Of a stretch of DNA of 64,000 bases, positions 35,754 through 45,653 are shown one piece after another. Each line of letters starts with the position of its first letter. The first letter of the stretch is position 1. The notes under the pieces are model-generated. The model made no database searches and was not told the DNA's origin. It was given only the letters and a program-made list of their open reading frames with translations. This DNA is from JAXMDT01 sp046348685 (lineage in GTDB: Bacteria; Pseudomonadota; Alphaproteobacteria; Rickettsiales; UBA998): contig JAXMDT010000002.1 in the NCBI GenBank assembly GCA_046348685.1, positions 1-64,000 of the forward strand, in the 5' to 3' direction. Position numbers and translations under genes: made by a program.

Positions 35754-37930
35754 AGGATGCGCTCTCCGAGCGGTATCTGGCGTATGCATTGTCGACGATC
35801 ACTGCCCGCTCGCTGCCGGATGTGCGCGATGGTCTGAAGCCGGTGCACCGCCGCTTGCTCTATGCCATGAACCAGCTGCGGCTGGACCCCAGTTCCGGAT
35901 TTAAAAAATGCGCCCGTGTTGTTGGGGACGTGATCGGTAAATACCACCCGCATGGCGATGTCGCGGTCTACGATACATTGGTTCGCCTCGCCCAGACCTT
36001 TGCCCAGCGTTACCCGCTGGTGGAAGGTCAGGGAAATTTCGGATCGATCGATGGCGATAATGCGGCAGCCATGCGTTATACGGAAGCGCGCCTCACCGAA
36101 TTCGCGATGGCGCTGCTCCAGGACCTCGACATGGATACGGTCGATTTCCGCTCGACCTATGACGGGGAAGATCAGGAGCCATTGGTATTGCCTTCCGCCG
36201 TGCCGAATCTACTCGCAAACGGTGCAGACGGGATTGCCGTCGGGATGGCGACCTCCATTCCGCCGCATAACCTTGGCGAACTCTGCGATGCACTCTTGCT
36301 GCTGCTGAAAAAGAAATCAACCACGGTTGAAGAGATCATGGATGTTCTCCCGGGGCCGGATTTGCCGACGGGCGGCATCATTGCCGAAAACAAACGCACG
36401 ATTCGCGAAGCCTACGAAACGGGCAGGGGATCGCTTCGCGTCCGCGCTAAATGGAAAAAAGAAGTCCTGTCGCACGGCCTTTATCAGATTGTGGTTACGG
36501 AAATTCCCTATCAGGTGTCCAAGTCCCGCCTGATTGAAAAGATGGCCGACCTTTTCAAAGATAAGAAACTGCCGCTGCTCGGCAATATCCGCGATGAGTC
36601 GGCGGAAGACATCCGTCTGGTGCTGGAGCCGAAATCCCGCTCCGTAGATCCCGATATTCTGATGGAATCGCTCTTCAAGATGACCGACCTGCAGACGCGG
36701 GTGGCATTGAATCTGAACGTGCTGACGTCGGGCAGTATTCCGAAAGTGCTTAATATCAAGGAAATGCTGCAGGCATTCCTCGATCACCGTGTCGATGTGA
36801 TTACCCGCCGCAGTAATTACCGTCTCGGCAAAATCAATGCCCGCCTTGAGATTCTGGCCGGCCTTCTCATCTGCTATCTGAACCTTGATGCGATCATTAA
36901 AATCATCCGCACAGAGGATGAGCCAAAGCCGGTGATGATGAAGAAATTCAAGCTCACCGACAATCAAGCGGAAGCGATTTTGAATACGCGTCTGCGTAGC
37001 CTTCGCAAGCTGGAAGAGATGCAGATTCGTGGTGAGAAAAAAGAACTTGAAGCGGAGAAGAAAGAGCTGGAAGAAATTCTTGGCTCGGAAAGCAAGCTGA
37101 AATCGGTCGTAGGCCGCGAGATCAAGGAAATGCAGAAGAAATTCGGCCAGGAAACAGCGCTCGGCAAACGCCGTACGCGTATTACCTCCGCGCCGAAAGA
37201 AGAAAATATTTCGTTTGAAGCCTTTATCGAGAATGAGCCGATTACGGTCATCTACTCTAAAATGGGCTGGATTCGCGCCCTTAAAGGTCATTACGACGAT
37301 ATATCCGATACGAAATTTAAGGAAGGCGACGAAGCCGCATTTTTCCTCAAAGCACGCACCGTGGATAAGATTCTGTTCTTTGCGACGGACGGTAAATGCT
37401 ACACTATTACGGGCGACAAGCTGCCATCTGGCAAAGGCTTTGGCGAGCCGCTGCGCCTGATGGTCGATCTGCCTAACGACGAGGATATTATCGCCATCAT
37501 GCCCTACCAGAAGGATGAAAAAGTCCTGCTTGCCTCCACGGTGGGTAAGGGTTTCGTCACCACGCACGATCAAATGGTGGCCTCCACCCGCGGCGGCAAG
37601 AATGTCATGAACCCGGGAGAAGGCAAAGCTGCGTTCTGCCTGCCGGTCACCGGCGATATGGTGGCCTGCATCGGCACCAACCAGAAATTGATTATTTTTC
37701 CAATGAATGAAATTCCGGAAATGCAGCGTGGGCAGGGCGTCATGCTCCAGCGTTACCGCGACTCCAGGCTTTCCGACCTGCAGATTTTCGACCGTAAAAT
37801 CGGCTTCAAATTCCGCTTTGGCCGTGGCGAGCGTATCGAGACGGATATCACTCCCTGGCTCTCTGTGCGTGCTACGCAGGGTAAAATGCCTCCGACGGGT
37901 TTTCCGCGTTCATTGAAGTTTTTGGGCTAA
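35708..37930 (+). CDS. parC: DNA topoisomerase IV subunit A
   Basis: Type IIA topoisomerase subunit that decatenates daughter chromosomes with ParE. The catalytic tyrosine is Y124 in AAMRYTEARL; the winged-helix quinolone region (YHPHGDVAVYDTLVRLAQ) precedes it. The coiled-coil tower spans about 370-480 (many Lys/Glu), and the C-terminal beta-pinwheel runs to about 740 with few, degenerate GyrA-box-like repeats, which favours ParC over GyrA. It begins inside recO and is followed by a palindromic repeat and the convergent groEL terminator. Confidence 0.95.
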   Translation: MAKQPAKETIQPITLKDALSERYLAYALSTITARSLPDVRDGLKPVHRRLLYAMNQLRLDPSSGFKKCARVVGDVIGKYHPHGDVAVYDTLVRLAQTFAQRYPLVEGQGNFGSIDGDNAAAMRYTEARLTEFAMALLQDLDMDTVDFRSTYDGEDQEPLVLPSAVPNLLANGADGIAVGMATSIPPHNLGELCDALLLLLKKKSTTVEEIMDVLPGPDLPTGGIIAENKRTIREAYETGRGSLRVRAKWKKEVLSHGLYQIVVTEIPYQVSKSRLIEKMADLFKDKKLPLLGNIRDESAEDIRLVLEPKSRSVDPDILMESLFKMTDLQTRVALNLNVLTSGSIPKVLNIKEMLQAFLDHRVDVITRRSNYRLGKINARLEILAGLLICYLNLDAIIKIIRTEDEPKPVMMKKFKLTDNQAEAILNTRLRSLRKLEEMQIRGEKKELEAEKKELEEILGSESKLKSVVGREIKEMQKKFGQETALGKRRTRITSAPKEENISFEAFIENEPITVIYSKMGWIRALKGHYDDISDTKFKEGDEAAFFLKARTVDKILFFATDGKCYTITGDKLPSGKGFGEPLRLMVDLPNDEDIIAIMPYQKDEKVLLASTVGKGFVTTHDQMVASTRGGKNVMNPGEGKAAFCLPVTGDMVACIGTNQKLIIFPMNEIPEMQRGQGVMLQRYRDSRLSDLQIFDRKIGFKFRFGRGERIETDITPWLSVRATQGKMPPTGFPRSLKFLG

Positions 37931-37939
37931 TCTCTCTAT

Positions 37940-38037
37940 CGTCATTCCAGCGAAAGCTGGAATCCAGCATTTCTAGATTCCAATGAAGCCTCGTAACCAA
38001 TGCCTTTGCATTGGATTCGGCTAGCTTTGGAATGACG
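37940..38037. repeat. Palindromic repeat between parC and groEL
   Basis: The element has perfect 10-bp terminal inverted repeats, CGTCATTCCA (37940-37949) and TGGAATGACG (38028-38037). Inside are two perfect hairpins: ATTCCAGC-GAAA-GCTGGAAT (37944-37963, a GNRA tetraloop) and CCAATGC-CTTT-GCATTGG (37997-38014). This is the common cgtcattcc...ggaatgacg class of intergenic palindrome, distinct from the two GC-rich elements around recO. It may also end transcription of parC. Confidence 0.8.
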
Positions 38038-38040
38038 CTA

Positions 38041-38080
38041 TAAAAAGAAAATGGCCGTGGAGCTTGTGGCCCCACGGCCA
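38041..38080 (-). terminator. Rho-independent terminator of groES-groEL
   Basis: Read on the minus strand, TGGCCGTGG (38072-38080) pairs perfectly with CCACGGCCA (38052-38060) across an 11-base loop and is followed by the T-rich TTTTCTTTTTA (38051-38041). It lies 30 bases past the groEL stop. Confidence 0.88.
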
Positions 38081-38109
38081 GAGGGAGGAAGATGAATAAA
38101 GGGGTTAGA

Positions 38110-39759
<1,650 letters not shown>

Positions 39760-39782
39760 TTTTAAGCTCCTTCGCTATTCAG

Positions 39783-40100
39783 TTATGCTGCTTTTTTTTT
39801 GCCGGAAGACGACGCATCGACGATGCCGATGATGTCGGATTCTTTCATCACCAGGTATTCCTGGCCTTCCAGCTTGATTTCCGTGCCGGACCATTTGCCG
39901 AACAGTACCTGGTCGCCGACTTTCACTTCCAGCGGTACGATCTTGCCGGAATCATCACGCGCGCCGGCGCCAACGGCGATGATTTCGCCCTGCTGCGGCT
40001 TATCCTGCGCCGTATCCGGAATGATGATGCCGCTGGCAGTTTTCTGCTCGGCATCGCTGCGTTTAACGACAACGCGGTCGCCTAATGGTCTAAAGTTCAT
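39783..40100 (-). CDS. groES: 10 kDa co-chaperonin GroES
   Basis: Lid of the GroEL cage. I place the start at ATG 40100, because GGAGGTTGAGT lies immediately upstream and the protein then begins MNFRPLGDRVVVKR as in the family; the 11-residue upstream extension has no support. The 105 aa contains the mobile loop (SDAEQKTASGIIIPD) and KVGDQVLFGKWSGTEIK. The C-terminal SSSGKKKAA tail is slightly longer than usual. It is the first gene of the operon, downstream of a good sigma-70-type promoter. Confidence 0.97.
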   Translation of the reverse strand: MNFRPLGDRVVVKRSDAEQKTASGIIIPDTAQDKPQQGEIIAVGAGARDDSGKIVPLEVKVGDQVLFGKWSGTEIKLEGQEYLVMKESDIIGIVDASSSGKKKAA

Positions 40101-40172
40101 ACTCAACCTCCAAATGAATGACGTAAATTCCAAAATTTCTAGGAAATCTGCTCCTTAGCGGAGCGTGACGGA

Positions 40173-40200
40173 GATATAAGCGCTCTATAAAGAGTGTCAA
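40173..40200 (-). promoter_or_regulatory. groES-groEL promoter with CIRCE-like inverted repeat
   Basis: On the minus strand, TTGACA (40200-40195) and TATATC (40178-40173) are separated by 16 bases, a good housekeeping promoter 73 bases upstream of groES. The same DNA reads TTGACACTC, six bases, GAGCGCTTA (40200-40177), resembling the HrcA operator CIRCE (TTAGCACTC-N9-GAGTGCTAA) with two mismatches per arm and a spacer of six instead of nine. The promoter is likely; a working CIRCE is doubtful. Confidence 0.55.
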
Positions 40201-40251
40201 GGGTAGTTTACTTAAAAATTATCGATTTCTGTTGGTTAATGCCAACATTAA

Positions 40252-40746
40252 TTATGTGCGGGCAATTTTGTCTGCTATTTCGGCTTCCAAAGACGTGATA
40301 TCTAAATGGCCTTCAGTTTTAACTATGTGGGTATACGGGGTTTCCTTTTCCAGAGAGTTTAGATATCCGAATAAATTATCTGTATTCTCAACATGAATTT
40401 GGCTTTGGCGTTCGAGAATAACGGTTTTACAGACATCTTCAATAAGACCGATGTCGGCATTCGTAAGGTTTTCCTTTAACTCAAGCCCCGTACGTATTTT
40501 TATGTCTTTTACAATCGAAGCAGGAAGACGTATACGGCAAAGCGGATGACCGGACTTTTCTTTTAAGGTGAAGATGGAATCGTTCCCAAAAGAAGATGTT
40601 TCCTGCTCTATAGAAAGCAACCCTTTTTCTGCAATTTCCAATATTTTATCTAGTTGTTTTTTATCGTTATTCTTCTGCGCGACTGTAAATGCGGTCGCCA
40701 CGGCGACAACGATTGGAAAGTTACGCCACATCCAGGACTGAGTCAT
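40252..40746 (-). CDS. Hypothetical protein with N-terminal membrane anchor
   Basis: A 164-aa protein from ATG 40746, chosen for the TTAGGAG ribosome site 6 bases upstream; the longer reading to 40791 has none. A short hydrophobic stretch (about 5-21, MWRNFPIVVAVATAFTVA) could anchor it, or act as an uncleaved signal. The rest is charged and helical (DKKQLDKILEIAEKG ... ENLTNADIGLIEDVCK), with no recognised domain. It lies between hemB and the groES promoter on the minus strand, and is AT-richer than its neighbours. Confidence 0.7.
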   Translation of the reverse strand: MTQSWMWRNFPIVVAVATAFTVAQKNNDKKQLDKILEIAEKGLLSIEQETSSFGNDSIFTLKEKSGHPLCRIRLPASIVKDIKIRTGLELKENLTNADIGLIEDVCKTVILERQSQIHVENTDNLFGYLNSLEKETPYTHIVKTEGHLDITSLEAEIADKIART

Positions 40747-40812
40747 AAAAACTCCTAATTTTGATCCGTTTATAGCGTTTAGCAGTAACAAAAGAATGAA
40801 GCTTTTGTGAAA

Positions 40813-41859
40813 TCAGCTTCGGAGCGCCGTATGTTTCGTTGCGTGTTCCTGCAGCCAAAGGGCAATTTCTTTAGCGGAGTAGGTGAAAATGCCCGTTGCA
40901 CCGGCGCGTTTGAACGCTAAGAGGGACTCGAACATGGCCGTTTTAAAGTCCAACCAGCCCAGATTATCGGCGGCTTTCAGCATCGCATATTCACCGCTGA
41001 CTTGATAGGCAAACACCGGCACCGAAAAATGCTCAGTCACATGGCGGACGATATCGAGATACGGCATGCCCGGCTTCACCATCACCATATCCGCGCCCTC
41101 GGCAATATCGAGGGCCACTTCACGAATGGCTTCCTCACCGTTGGCCGGATTCATTTGATAGGAATATTTATTAGACGTGCCCAGCGCCGCTGCCGAGCCG
41201 ACCGCATCCCTGAAGGGGCCATAAAAGCAAGAGGCGTATTTGGCAGCATACGATAGAATCTGCACTTTATGGTGCCCTGCTTGATCCAATGCCTGGCGGA
41301 TGGCTCCAATCCGGCCATCCATCATATCCGATGGGGCGATGATATCGGCCCCCGCATCGGCCTGCACCGCTGCCTGCCGGCACAATATATCGATGGTCGG
41401 ATCGTTGACGACTTCTCCATCCGATACCAGGCCATCCTGACCGTGCGTGGTATAGGGATCGAGCGCCACATCGCAGATCACACCGATATGCGGCACTTCT
41501 TTCTTAAGGGCGCGCACGGCGCGGCAGATCAGGTTATGCGGGTTGATCGCTTCTTCCGCCTGTTCTGATTTTTTGTCTGCCTCAATCACGGGGAAAATAG
41601 CGACGGCAGGAATGCCTAGAAGGGCAGCTTCCCGTGCTTCCTTACATAATATATCGATGGTAAGCCTGTAGACGCCCGGCATGGATTCCACTTCGGTGCG
41701 GGCATTCTCACCTTCCTGTACGAAGACGGGCCAGACAAGATCATGGGCGGTGATACGGTTTTCAGCGACAAGAGCGCGAGACCAGGCGGATTTACGGTTC
41801 CGGCGCATGCGAATCAGGGGGAAAGCCCCGAGGTTCATCAGGTCTTCAGTGGATTTCAT
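40813..41859 (-). CDS. hemB: Delta-aminolevulinic acid dehydratase (porphobilinogen synthase)
   Basis: Condenses two 5-aminolevulinate molecules to porphobilinogen in haem synthesis. The TIM-barrel carries the two active-site lysines in YAAKYASCFYGPFRDA and MVMVKPGMPYLDIV. The metal-site segment DVALDPYTTHGQDGLV has aspartates rather than cysteines, the Mg-dependent type common in alphaproteobacteria. The 348-aa length is normal. It is transcribed towards the small unknown gene; upstream, 49 bases separate it from the 429-aa gene on the same strand. Confidence 0.96.
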   Translation of the reverse strand: MKSTEDLMNLGAFPLIRMRRNRKSAWSRALVAENRITAHDLVWPVFVQEGENARTEVESMPGVYRLTIDILCKEAREAALLGIPAVAIFPVIEADKKSEQAEEAINPHNLICRAVRALKKEVPHIGVICDVALDPYTTHGQDGLVSDGEVVNDPTIDILCRQAAVQADAGADIIAPSDMMDGRIGAIRQALDQAGHHKVQILSYAAKYASCFYGPFRDAVGSAAALGTSNKYSYQMNPANGEEAIREVALDIAEGADMVMVKPGMPYLDIVRHVTEHFSVPVFAYQVSGEYAMLKAADNLGWLDFKTAMFESLLAFKRAGATGIFTYSAKEIALWLQEHATKHTALRS

Positions 41860-41908
41860 GGCTGCGAATTAGCAGGAAGCAGGCTGCTTGGCAATGACCA
41901 TCAGCGCA

Positions 41909-43198
41909 TCAGCCCAGACTGGTCGTTGTACCGGAATTCAGTTGTGCGCTGGTAACAGGCGGCGGTGTCATTTCGCCAAGCTGTGCAGTTTGCTGCGCAG
42001 GTTGGTGCGCCTGCTTTTCCTTCAGCTTATCTAGAATGAGACCCCAGGTAACTTTTCCTACCTCGCCATCCACCGCTATGGTTGGTTTCTTACCGGCGGC
42101 AACTTCATCCTGGCGCGCTTCCAGCTGTATATCCCGGACGGCTGCATAGGTTGCATTTCCGAAGCGCCCATCATCCGGTCTGCCTTCGAGCCCTTCTTTG
42201 AGGAGCCCCAACTCGGCAAGCGCCTGCTGTAGCGGAATATTCCTTTCATCGAAGCCTTTCTTGGCTTTTAGCAAGGGCAGCGTCTTATCCTCTTTTGCTT
42301 TTTCAAGCTGCGTAATCAATTTGTCCAAGCCGGTTGGCTCTTCCGGCGCAACAGCCAGAGCTGCCGGAACTGCGGAACGGGTGAGAACTTCTGGAATCGT
42401 TCTGGTTTCCGTAGCTGCAACCCTCGGTGTAGGAATGGTTTCAGGTTCACGTGCCTGGAGCGGAACGATTCCATATTTGGCAGCTTCTCTTTTTGCTTCT
42501 TCGATGTCGCCACCAGTAAAGCTTTGCGTAAAGACGGCGGAAGGGGGAAGCTCAGGTTGCTCGTCAGCCGCTATTTTATACTGTGCCGCGCGCTCTTTTG
42601 CAGAGGTTAAAGCCGGTGACTCCGCAACGGCTGCCTCTGGTTTGGCAGGAAGTGTAAAGGGCATATACTTTGAAAGTAAATCAGGCTGCTGTGAGTGACC
42701 AGTCAATTCCGGCAGTGTTATGGAGTGTGGAGATGTGGCGGATGCTGAACCAGAAGCAGGCATACTATTGCTTGATCGTGTGTTTACAACAGTATCTTCA
42801 GATGCGCTATGTGCCTCTGCAGACCTTCCTAGAATGCCAGCAAAAACTAAGCTTCCAACTGCAGATAGGCCACGCGTAATAATATTACCTTCAGGCTCAG
42901 CAACTTTAGCTGGAGATGATGTAGCTTGCGAGGTTGAAGTAGAAGCCACGGTCAGTTCACTATTCGGCGATTCCATTCCGGGAACAGTATTAGCCGCTAG
43001 TCTCTCACCAAATGCTTGTGGAGTCATATTAACCAATTCTTGCGCAACACCATCCTCATCATGCTCAAATGCATCGATCCCAGCAGAAAGCTTCGCGGCT
43101 GCAAGGTTGAAACCATTAGGGTTCTTTCTAGCTTTTTCAAATAATTCTAATGTTTTTTCTGAATATGAAAAACTTCCCTCACCAATTTTGAGTCCCAT
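41909..43198 (-). CDS. Hypothetical protein with C-terminal peptidoglycan-binding-like domain
   Basis: A 429-aa protein without a recognised full-length family. Residues 1-80 are soluble and helical. About 100-330 is a long Ser/Thr/Pro/Glu/Ala-rich region, with a short hydrophobic patch near 112-122 (GLSAVGSLVFAGIL). About 330-410 resembles a PG_binding_1 domain: IPLQQALAELGLLKEG, then DGRFGNATYAAVRDIQ, then a second half IAVDGEVGKVTWGLILDKL. No N-terminal signal peptide is visible. It lies eight bases after the 402-aa membrane protein gene, so the two likely act together. Muralytic or wall-anchoring roles are inference. Confidence 0.75.
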   Translation of the reverse strand: MGLKIGEGSFSYSEKTLELFEKARKNPNGFNLAAAKLSAGIDAFEHDEDGVAQELVNMTPQAFGERLAANTVPGMESPNSELTVASTSTSQATSSPAKVAEPEGNIITRGLSAVGSLVFAGILGRSAEAHSASEDTVVNTRSSNSMPASGSASATSPHSITLPELTGHSQQPDLLSKYMPFTLPAKPEAAVAESPALTSAKERAAQYKIAADEQPELPPSAVFTQSFTGGDIEEAKREAAKYGIVPLQAREPETIPTPRVAATETRTIPEVLTRSAVPAALAVAPEEPTGLDKLITQLEKAKEDKTLPLLKAKKGFDERNIPLQQALAELGLLKEGLEGRPDDGRFGNATYAAVRDIQLEARQDEVAAGKKPTIAVDGEVGKVTWGLILDKLKEKQAHQPAQQTAQLGEMTPPPVTSAQLNSGTTTSLG

Positions 43199-43206
43199 AA
43201 CTCCTC

Positions 43207-44415
43207 CTACTTGATTCCTTGTTTTTCCAGTTCTTTGTCCTGAAGCTTCTGGAAAAGTTTATCGATATTATTGCGTGCAACTTCCGAGCCTACCGTATAG
43301 AGCGCGAAGCCCTGGTACATTTTATTTTCCTTCATCCATGCCGACCAGAAATTGTCATTCGCGGCACTCATCTGCCAGCCTTTGGTATTCTGTGCATAAC
43401 GTGACCAGGCAATATACGGGATGATACCCGCCGCAACCGAGGCAACCTTGTAGAAATACATCCGCGCCGGAGTATCTTCCAGCATCGTATCGAAAGGTTT
43501 TTTTTCTTTGGACTGCTCATCCGGCGGCAGCACGCCTTTTACGTGCGAATGTTCGTTCTTGCGATGCCCGCGGCGCGTCTGGAAGTCATCGAAAATCCGC
43601 TCATTCATTTCAAAGAAGGCGGTGTAGGCGGGAATACATCCGATAATATCTTTAATGCGGCTGTCCTTACCGGCGGCGACTAGCCCGGATGCGTCCGTGA
43701 TGACGCGTTTCCCGCCTGCTTGCCATTCGAAAATCTGCTGGCCTTTATAGAGCGGGTCTTGCGAGCGAAATTTATTGAATTGATTGCCGCTGACGCGTAC
43801 GCCGCTGCGTAAGGCGACCAGAGGTATGGCGGAAAGAAATGTCGCCGGAAATTCGACAGGTGCCAGCGCGCCCAAATCTTTTGCAACAGTGGAAGGTATA
43901 TTGCTGACGGCCTGCGAAGCCTCGTCCTCCGTTTTTGGCTTCACAAAAAGTTTATCATAGGTGCGCTGCCATAGCTTATAACCGGTTCTAAATCCGGCGA
44001 AGGATAAACCGGTGCCAACGACATTTTCAGTCAGGCCGTTGGCAGCGATGTTCAGATTTCTTCCAAGAAGTCCCGTACTTTTTTCGGTAGCGGTGCGCAG
44101 TGCATTAAATCCATAGCGGACTGGCACCAGTATGGTTACCAATGCACTGATTCCAAGCACCGAGGCGCCGGCGTTGCGCACGCCGTACCAGGGAAGCCAG
44201 TTGTTCTTCATCGTGTCTTTATGATCGAACGCCCATTTGCCGAGATGCGCTGCTAGGTAACCTTTCGGTTCTTTGGGAGATTCCGGTTGGGATGTATTTC
44301 CCACGTCACGCACATGCGTCTCTTCCTGTTGCCTTGCATCCGCCCACACCTTCGCTGAGGGCATTTCTGCCCCCGAAAGCGCGTTTACTTGGTCAACGGT
44401 CTGATCAGTCTTCAT
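43207..44415 (-). CDS. Unknown multi-span membrane protein
   Basis: A 402-aa protein with no recognised family. After a charged 60-residue lead, hydrophobic segments occur near 88-108 (SVLGISALVTILVPVRYGF), 200-216 and 330-347 (VASVAAGIIPYIAW), separated by basic, aromatic-rich loops; topology is unclear. The C-terminus is a charged helix (LFQKLQDKELEKQGIK). The upstream 238-base gap holds a possible PhoB-like direct repeat. The downstream neighbour is the peptidoglycan-binding-like 429-aa gene, eight bases away, suggesting a two-gene unit concerned with the cell envelope. Confidence 0.72.
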   Translation of the reverse strand: MKTDQTVDQVNALSGAEMPSAKVWADARQQEETHVRDVGNTSQPESPKEPKGYLAAHLGKWAFDHKDTMKNNWLPWYGVRNAGASVLGISALVTILVPVRYGFNALRTATEKSTGLLGRNLNIAANGLTENVVGTGLSFAGFRTGYKLWQRTYDKLFVKPKTEDEASQAVSNIPSTVAKDLGALAPVEFPATFLSAIPLVALRSGVRVSGNQFNKFRSQDPLYKGQQIFEWQAGGKRVITDASGLVAAGKDSRIKDIIGCIPAYTAFFEMNERIFDDFQTRRGHRKNEHSHVKGVLPPDEQSKEKKPFDTMLEDTPARMYFYKVASVAAGIIPYIAWSRYAQNTKGWQMSAANDNFWSAWMKENKMYQGFALYTVGSEVARNNIDKLFQKLQDKELEKQGIK

Positions 44416-44653
44416 TTATCCAGTCTTTTTGGACACTTTTTCACTGTTTTAAATATATCATGTGAGGTCTAGCGGTTTTGTGACATTTCCGTGAAATTCC
44501 TAAAGCTAACGTGTTAATTCTTATTAGGATTTTTGCGGTGCGATACGTGGCAACACACGCCATTTTCTCCTGTCTGGCATCTGAAAATCAGAGTCTTTTC
44601 TTGACAGTCCGGCGCGAACCAAACACTTTCTTTGGAAGTAACAAGGGGAACGT

Positions 44654-45652
44654 GTGAGCGAAGGACGAGTTTTTTCCGGTATTCAATCCAGTGGCCGGAT
44701 GCATTTAGGGAACTATTTTGGCGCCATTCGTCATTGGGTGAATGTGCAGGCGACGCATGAATGTATTTTTGGCGTCATGGATTTGCATGCCATCACCGTC
44801 CCGCAAGATCCGATCGGGCTGCGTACCAGCACCAGATATATCGCCGCCGCGCTTGTCGCCTCTGGAGTAGATGTTAGTAAAAGCATCGTTTTCAACCAGT
44901 CCGCCGTGCATGAGCATGCAGAGCTCGCCTGGATATTGAACTGCCACACGCCGCTCGGCTGGCTTAACCGCATGACGCAGTTTAAGGAAAAGTCTGGCAA
45001 GCATAAGGAAAATGCAGTGCTGGGGCTTTATGCCTACCCGGTGCTGCAGGCGGCGGACATTCTGGTTTACAAAGCCACGCACGTGCCGGTTGGTGAAGAC
45101 CAGAAGCAGCATCTGGAATTGTCGCGCGATATCGCCGGTGCATTTAACCGTGCATATAGTCTCGATTTCTTTCCGCTGCCCGAACCGATGATTTTGGGGG
45201 AGGCTACGCGCGTCATGTCGTTGCGAGATGGTACCAAGAAGATGAGCAAGTCCGACGAATCGGAATATTCCCGCATCCATATCGACGATGATGCGGACAC
45301 GATCCGGCTGAAATTGCAAAAAGCAAAATCGGATATGATCGAGGGCATTTCCTACGATATTGAGAAACGTCCCGAAGCATCCAACCTGCTTACGATTTAT
45401 GCCGCCGTCACCGGAATGACGGTAAAGGATGCGGCAGCAGAAAACGCATCGCTGAATTTTTCTACGTTTAAGGCACGGCTTGGCGATGCGTTGATCGCGC
45501 ATCTGGAGCCGGTACGTGACACCATGCAGAAATTGCTCGGTGATACAGGATATATCGATAAAATTTTAAAGGACGGCGCTTTGAAAGCATCTGCGATCGC
45601 AGCGCCTACGCTGGAACAAACCAAGGATATCGTCGGATTTTTCAGGCCCTGA
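44654..45652 (+). CDS. trpS: Tryptophanyl-tRNA synthetase
   Basis: Class I synthetase charging tRNA-Trp. The HIGH motif appears as HLGN (17-20) following FSGIQSSGRM, and the KMSKS motif is at about 196-200 (DGTKKMSKSDES). Residues for Trp recognition (DLHAITV, PVLQAADIL) are present. The 332-aa length is standard. The start is GTG 44654 with AAGGGG upstream. It is followed one base later by the 17-kDa-antigen-like gene, so the two are cotranscribed. Confidence 0.97.
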   Translation: MSEGRVFSGIQSSGRMHLGNYFGAIRHWVNVQATHECIFGVMDLHAITVPQDPIGLRTSTRYIAAALVASGVDVSKSIVFNQSAVHEHAELAWILNCHTPLGWLNRMTQFKEKSGKHKENAVLGLYAYPVLQAADILVYKATHVPVGEDQKQHLELSRDIAGAFNRAYSLDFFPLPEPMILGEATRVMSLRDGTKKMSKSDESEYSRIHIDDDADTIRLKLQKAKSDMIEGISYDIEKRPEASNLLTIYAAVTGMTVKDAAAENASLNFSTFKARLGDALIAHLEPVRDTMQKLLGDTGYIDKILKDGALKASAIAAPTLEQTKDIVGFFRP

Positions 45653-45653
45653 T

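Noticed and set aside
36317..37573. Long 418-aa minus-strand frame across parC
   Set aside because: Shadow of parC codon bias; no ribosome site, no recognisable motif, and parC is unambiguous.
41887..41899. Palindrome AAGCAG-G-CTGCTT after the 429-aa gene as a terminator
   Set aside because: One-base loop geometry and no T run on either strand.
44601..44629. TTGACA upstream of trpS as a promoter
   Set aside because: The matching -10 position reads CACTTT, too poor to call.
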